Shown here one piece after another: positions 6,360 through 8,226 of a stretch of DNA of 8,226 bases. The notes beneath the pieces are model-generated. The model was not told the origin of the DNA and made no database searches. It saw nothing but the letters and a program-made list of their open reading frames with translations. This DNA is from Bordetella parapertussis (GTDB lineage: Bacteria; Pseudomonadota; Gammaproteobacteria; Burkholderiales; SG8-41). Within the stretch, counting starts at the first letter, position 1, and each line of letters opens with the position of its first letter. Location: positions 1 through 8,226 of the forward strand of contig CAMBCD010000109.1 of NCBI GenBank assembly GCA_945863085.1, read 5' to 3'. The position numbers and the translations under genes are program-made.

Positions 6360-7298
6360 ATGAAACACGATCTGCTCCTCACCGCAAAAGGCCACCAGGG
6401 CACCCAGAAACGCATGGAGCAGGAATTCGCGCTGGTCAAATTGTGGGAAGCCCCCGACCGTGCCGCCGCACTCAGGGAAGCGGCCCCCAGGATACGGGCG
6501 CTGGCGCATACCGGGCACTCGAAAGTCGATGCCGCGCTGATGGATGCACTGCCCAAACTGGAAATCATCGCCAACTTCGGCGTCGGCGTGGACCAGATCG
6601 ACCTCGACGCCGCAAAAAAACGCGGCATCATCGTCACCAATACCGCCAATACGCTCAATGACTGTGTCGCCGACTGCGCGATGGCGCTGGTGCTGAACAC
6701 GCTGCGCAAGTTTCCGCAGGCCGACAAATACCTGCGCGCCGGCCGCTGGAAAAGCGACGGCACTTACCCGTTCACCACTTCACTCGGCGGCAAAACCCTG
6801 GGCATCCTCGGACTCGGCCGCATCGGCGAAGAAATTGCCCGTCGCGCCGAGGCCTTCAAGATGACCATCCGTTATCACAACCGCAATAAAAAAGACGTGC
6901 CCTACGTCTACGATCCCGATGCGGTGACGCTGGCGAAAAATTCGGATGTGCTGCTGGTGATCACGCCCGGCGGCGCCGACACCGACAAGCTGGTCAATGC
7001 CAGGGTGCTGGATGCGTTGGGCCCGCAGGGTTATCTCGTGAACGTGGCGCGTGGCTCGGTGGTCGACCAGCCGGCACTGCTGCAGTATCTGCAGCAGAAA
7101 AAAATCGCCGGTGCCGGACTCGATGTCTACGAAAAAGAGCCCGACGTGCCTCCGGAGTTTTTTGAACTCGACAACGCCGTGCTGCTGCCGCACATGGCCA
7201 GCGCCAGCAACGAAACCCGCAGCGCGATGGGCGACCTGCAGATCGAAAACATTCTGCTGCATCTCTCCGGCCAGCCGGTGAAAACACCGGTGGTTTGA
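6360..7298 (+). CDS. D-2-hydroxyacid dehydrogenase (glyoxylate/hydroxypyruvate reductase-like)
   Basis: 312 residues, usual length for the family. It reduces a 2-oxoacid to the D-2-hydroxyacid with a nicotinamide cofactor in the cytoplasm. The substrate loop is NFGVGVDQID (72-81), the Rossmann fingerprint GLGRIGEEIA (151-160), and the catalytic residues R231 (VNVARGSVVD), E260 (YEKEP) and H278 (LLPHMAS). After the second Rossmann strand the sequence is YHNRNKK (172-178), with Arg and Lys where NAD enzymes have Asp, so NADPH is the likelier cofactor. The C-terminal half recalls plant hydroxy(phenyl)pyruvate reductases (VPPEF, LLPHMAS, TPVV end). I choose ATG 6360 over ATG 6300: the earlier one sits in the hairpin T-tract and adds 20 residues with no family counterpart. 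The Shine-Dalgarno is weak (GAAAG). The physiological substrate cannot be read from the sequence. Confidence 0.9.
   Translation: MKHDLLLTAKGHQGTQKRMEQEFALVKLWEAPDRAAALREAAPRIRALAHTGHSKVDAALMDALPKLEIIANFGVGVDQIDLDAAKKRGIIVTNTANTLNDCVADCAMALVLNTLRKFPQADKYLRAGRWKSDGTYPFTTSLGGKTLGILGLGRIGEEIARRAEAFKMTIRYHNRNKKDVPYVYDPDAVTLAKNSDVLLVITPGGADTDKLVNARVLDALGPQGYLVNVARGSVVDQPALLQYLQQKKIAGAGLDVYEKEPDVPPEFFELDNAVLLPHMASASNETRSAMGDLQIENILLHLSGQPVKTPVV
7275..7296 (+). terminator. Weak terminator-like hairpin at the 3' end of the dehydrogenase gene
   Basis: CCGGTG (7275-7280), AAAA loop, CACCGG (7285-7290), then TGGTTT. The stem is perfect and GC-rich but the T-run is only three long, and the hairpin lies within the last coding codons (Pro-Val-Lys-Thr-Pro). 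It may just reflect codon choice. Confidence 0.3.
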
Positions 7299-7305
7299 TG
7301 CGCCA

Positions 7306-7356
7306 CATCGATCAAAATATTATAAGTATTTGTTTTTATTGATATTTTTATCGATG
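7306..7356. repeat. Long AT-rich hairpin enclosing repeat copy 2
   Basis: CATCGATCAAAATAT (7306-7320) pairs with ATATTTTTATCGATG (7342-7356) at 14 of 15 positions, with a 21-nt loop. It follows the dehydrogenase stop by 7 bp and could act as an mRNA 3'-end structure or a DNA cruciform. It lacks the GC-rich stem of a standard intrinsic terminator. Confidence 0.55.
7316..7352 (-). repeat. AT-rich 37-bp dispersed repeat, copy 2 (inverted relative to copy 1)
   Basis: The reverse complement matches 76-112 at 33 of 37 positions without gaps. It lies in the 217-bp gap between the dehydrogenase gene and prfB. On the - strand it also contains a TATAAT (7319-7324), shifted by two bases relative to copy 1, pointing toward the 3' end of the dehydrogenase gene. 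The rest of the gap (7357-7487) is GC-rich and I see no gene or RNA in it. Confidence 0.7.
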
Positions 7357-7487
7357 CGCGACAGTGCTTGCGCCGGTCACTAAACATCGCTGCGGCCGTT
7401 CAAGTCCCGCGCAAGTCGATGTCCGTGCCGGCGGGAACAGCATCGCGCTCGACGCCCCGCCACGAGGACGCACCCTCCCCGCTACTG

Positions 7488-7493
7488 TAAAAT
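7488..7493 (+). promoter_or_regulatory. Candidate -10 of prfB (TAAAAT)
   Basis: TAAAAT preceded by CTG, 22 bp before the prfB ATG, would give a leader of roughly 15 nt. No convincing -35 is present at 16-18 bp. It is listed because prfB follows a 217-bp gap and needs its own promoter if transcription stops after the dehydrogenase gene. Confidence 0.35.
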
Positions 7494-7515
7494 CCGCCTT
7501 TTTCGCGGAAACTCC

Positions 7516-8226
7516 ATGGAAGCCGAACGCATCAACGCCATCGCCAATCGCCTGCACGACCTTGAAGAACGCGCGGGGGCGTTGCGGAGGTATCTTTGAC
7601 TACGATTCAAAAACCCGTCGTCTCGAAGAACTGGTCAAGCTGAGCGAAGACCCCGCGCTGTGGAATGACGCCCCGCGCGCCCAGGAAGTGGGCCGCGAAC
7701 GCAAGATACTGGAAGGCATCGTGGTCACGCTGCGCGATCTCGACCGCGACATGCGCGACACGCAGGAACTGTTCGAAATGGCCCGCGGCGAGAAGGATGA
7801 CAACACGCTGGTCGCCGTCGAGCAGGACGCCGCCAAACTGGGCGGCATCGTGGAGGACATGGAATTCCGCCGCATGTTCGCCAACCCGATGGATCCGAAC
7901 AACTGCTTTCTCGACATCCAGTCGGGATCCGGCGGCACCGAGGCGCAGGACTGGGCTTCGATCCTCGAACGCATGTACCTGCGTTACTGCGAAACCAAAA
8001 AATTCCGCGTCGAAGTGCTTGAAGAATCCGCCGGTGATGTCGCCGGCATCAAAAGCGCCTCGCTGAAAATCACCGGCGACTACGCCTTCGGCCACCTGCG
8101 CACCGAATCCGGCGTACACCGCCTGGTGCGCAAATCGCCCTTCGATTCGAACAACCGCCGCCATACCTCATTCGCCAGCGTGTTCGTTTACCCGGAAGTC
8201 GACGACTCCATCGAAATCGACATCAA
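7516..8226 (+). CDS. prfB: Peptide chain release factor 2 (RF2), 5' part, with programmed +1 frameshift
   Basis: Read as 7516-7596 joined to 7598-8226; the 3' end is beyond the window. RF2 recognises UAA and UGA and triggers peptide release on the ribosome. The first frame gives 27 codons ([12 protein letters not shown] to LRRYL) and ends at an in-frame TGA (7597-7599). Skipping T7597 continues as [15 protein letters not shown] and on into clear RF2 sequence, including [42 protein letters not shown] and [14 protein letters not shown]. The SPF codon-recognition tripeptide and the GGQ catalytic loop should follow off the window. Domain 1 is the helical region (about 28-120). The ATG at 7516 has only a weak GGAA upstream. 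The sequence type is betaproteobacterial-like. Usual neighbours are recJ and lysS. Confidence 0.97.
7585..7600 (+). promoter_or_regulatory. RF2 programmed +1 frameshift site
   Basis: CGGAGG-TAT-CTT-TGA-C has the same geometry as the E. coli prfB site: an internal Shine-Dalgarno (here GGAGG, fully complementary to the 16S tail) three bases before CTT, the slippery codon, then UGA followed by C, a weak stop context. Low RF2 lets the ribosome slip from CUU to UUU and continue, so the protein controls its own synthesis. Confidence 0.97.

Noticed and set aside
6994..7308. - strand frame starting just downstream of the TATAAT in repeat copy 2
   Set aside because: The placement looked promoter-like, but the peptide is antisense to the dehydrogenase catalytic region, Arg/Ala-rich and without a Shine-Dalgarno sequence.
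76..7352. The inverted AT-rich pair as terminal repeats of a transposon carrying all genes between
   Set aside because: The enclosed genes are core chromosomal genes in a familiar order, no transposase is present, and no flanking target duplication was seen.

Overview
The window (8,226 bp, GC-rich apart from two AT-rich islets) looks like ordinary chromosome from a proteobacterium, most likely a betaproteobacterium. The evidence is the RF2 sequence type (start [12 protein letters not shown], later NPMDPNNCF), the rpfE-like/recJ/prfB neighbourhood and the lolC-lolD pair. The lineage is inferred from remembered family resemblance, not from a search. There is no integrase, transposase, CRISPR array, rRNA or tRNA. 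I did not find a convincing undescribed multi-gene system; the unexplained signals are mostly in the intergenic DNA.

Layout. 1-74: last codons of a DNA-3-methyladenine glycosylase (AlkA-like), + strand. 75-116: AT-rich islet with a repeat, a dyad and a perfect TATAAT placed so that the next gene could be leaderless. 117-473: small two-helix membrane protein of unknown function, + strand. 454-1188 and 1181-2425: lolD and lolC on the - strand, 8 bp overlap, meeting the small gene tail to tail with a 20 bp overlap. 2426-2598: divergent regulatory region with two blocks of short tandem repeats in front of lolC and a perfect dyad in front of the + strand operon. 2599-3630: RpfE-type protein. 3627-5315: recJ, 4 bp overlap. 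5350-6243: secreted protein with a spermidine-synthase-like Rossmann domain. 6360-7298: D-2-hydroxyacid dehydrogenase resembling hydroxy(phenyl)pyruvate reductases. 7299-7515: 217 bp gap with the inverted second copy of the AT-rich repeat inside a long hairpin. 7516-8226: 5' part of prfB (release factor 2), read through the classical programmed +1 frameshift.

How the genes work together. LolC and LolD are permease and ATPase of the exporter that hands outer-membrane lipoproteins to LolA. The rpfE-like gene and recJ look translationally coupled. recJ-prfB is an old neighbourhood in beta- and gammaproteobacteria (E. coli recJ-prfB-lysS; Xanthomonas rpf region with rpfE, recJ and prfB), and here two metabolic-type genes lie between recJ and prfB. 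All functional calls rest on motifs and family knowledge; no database search was possible.
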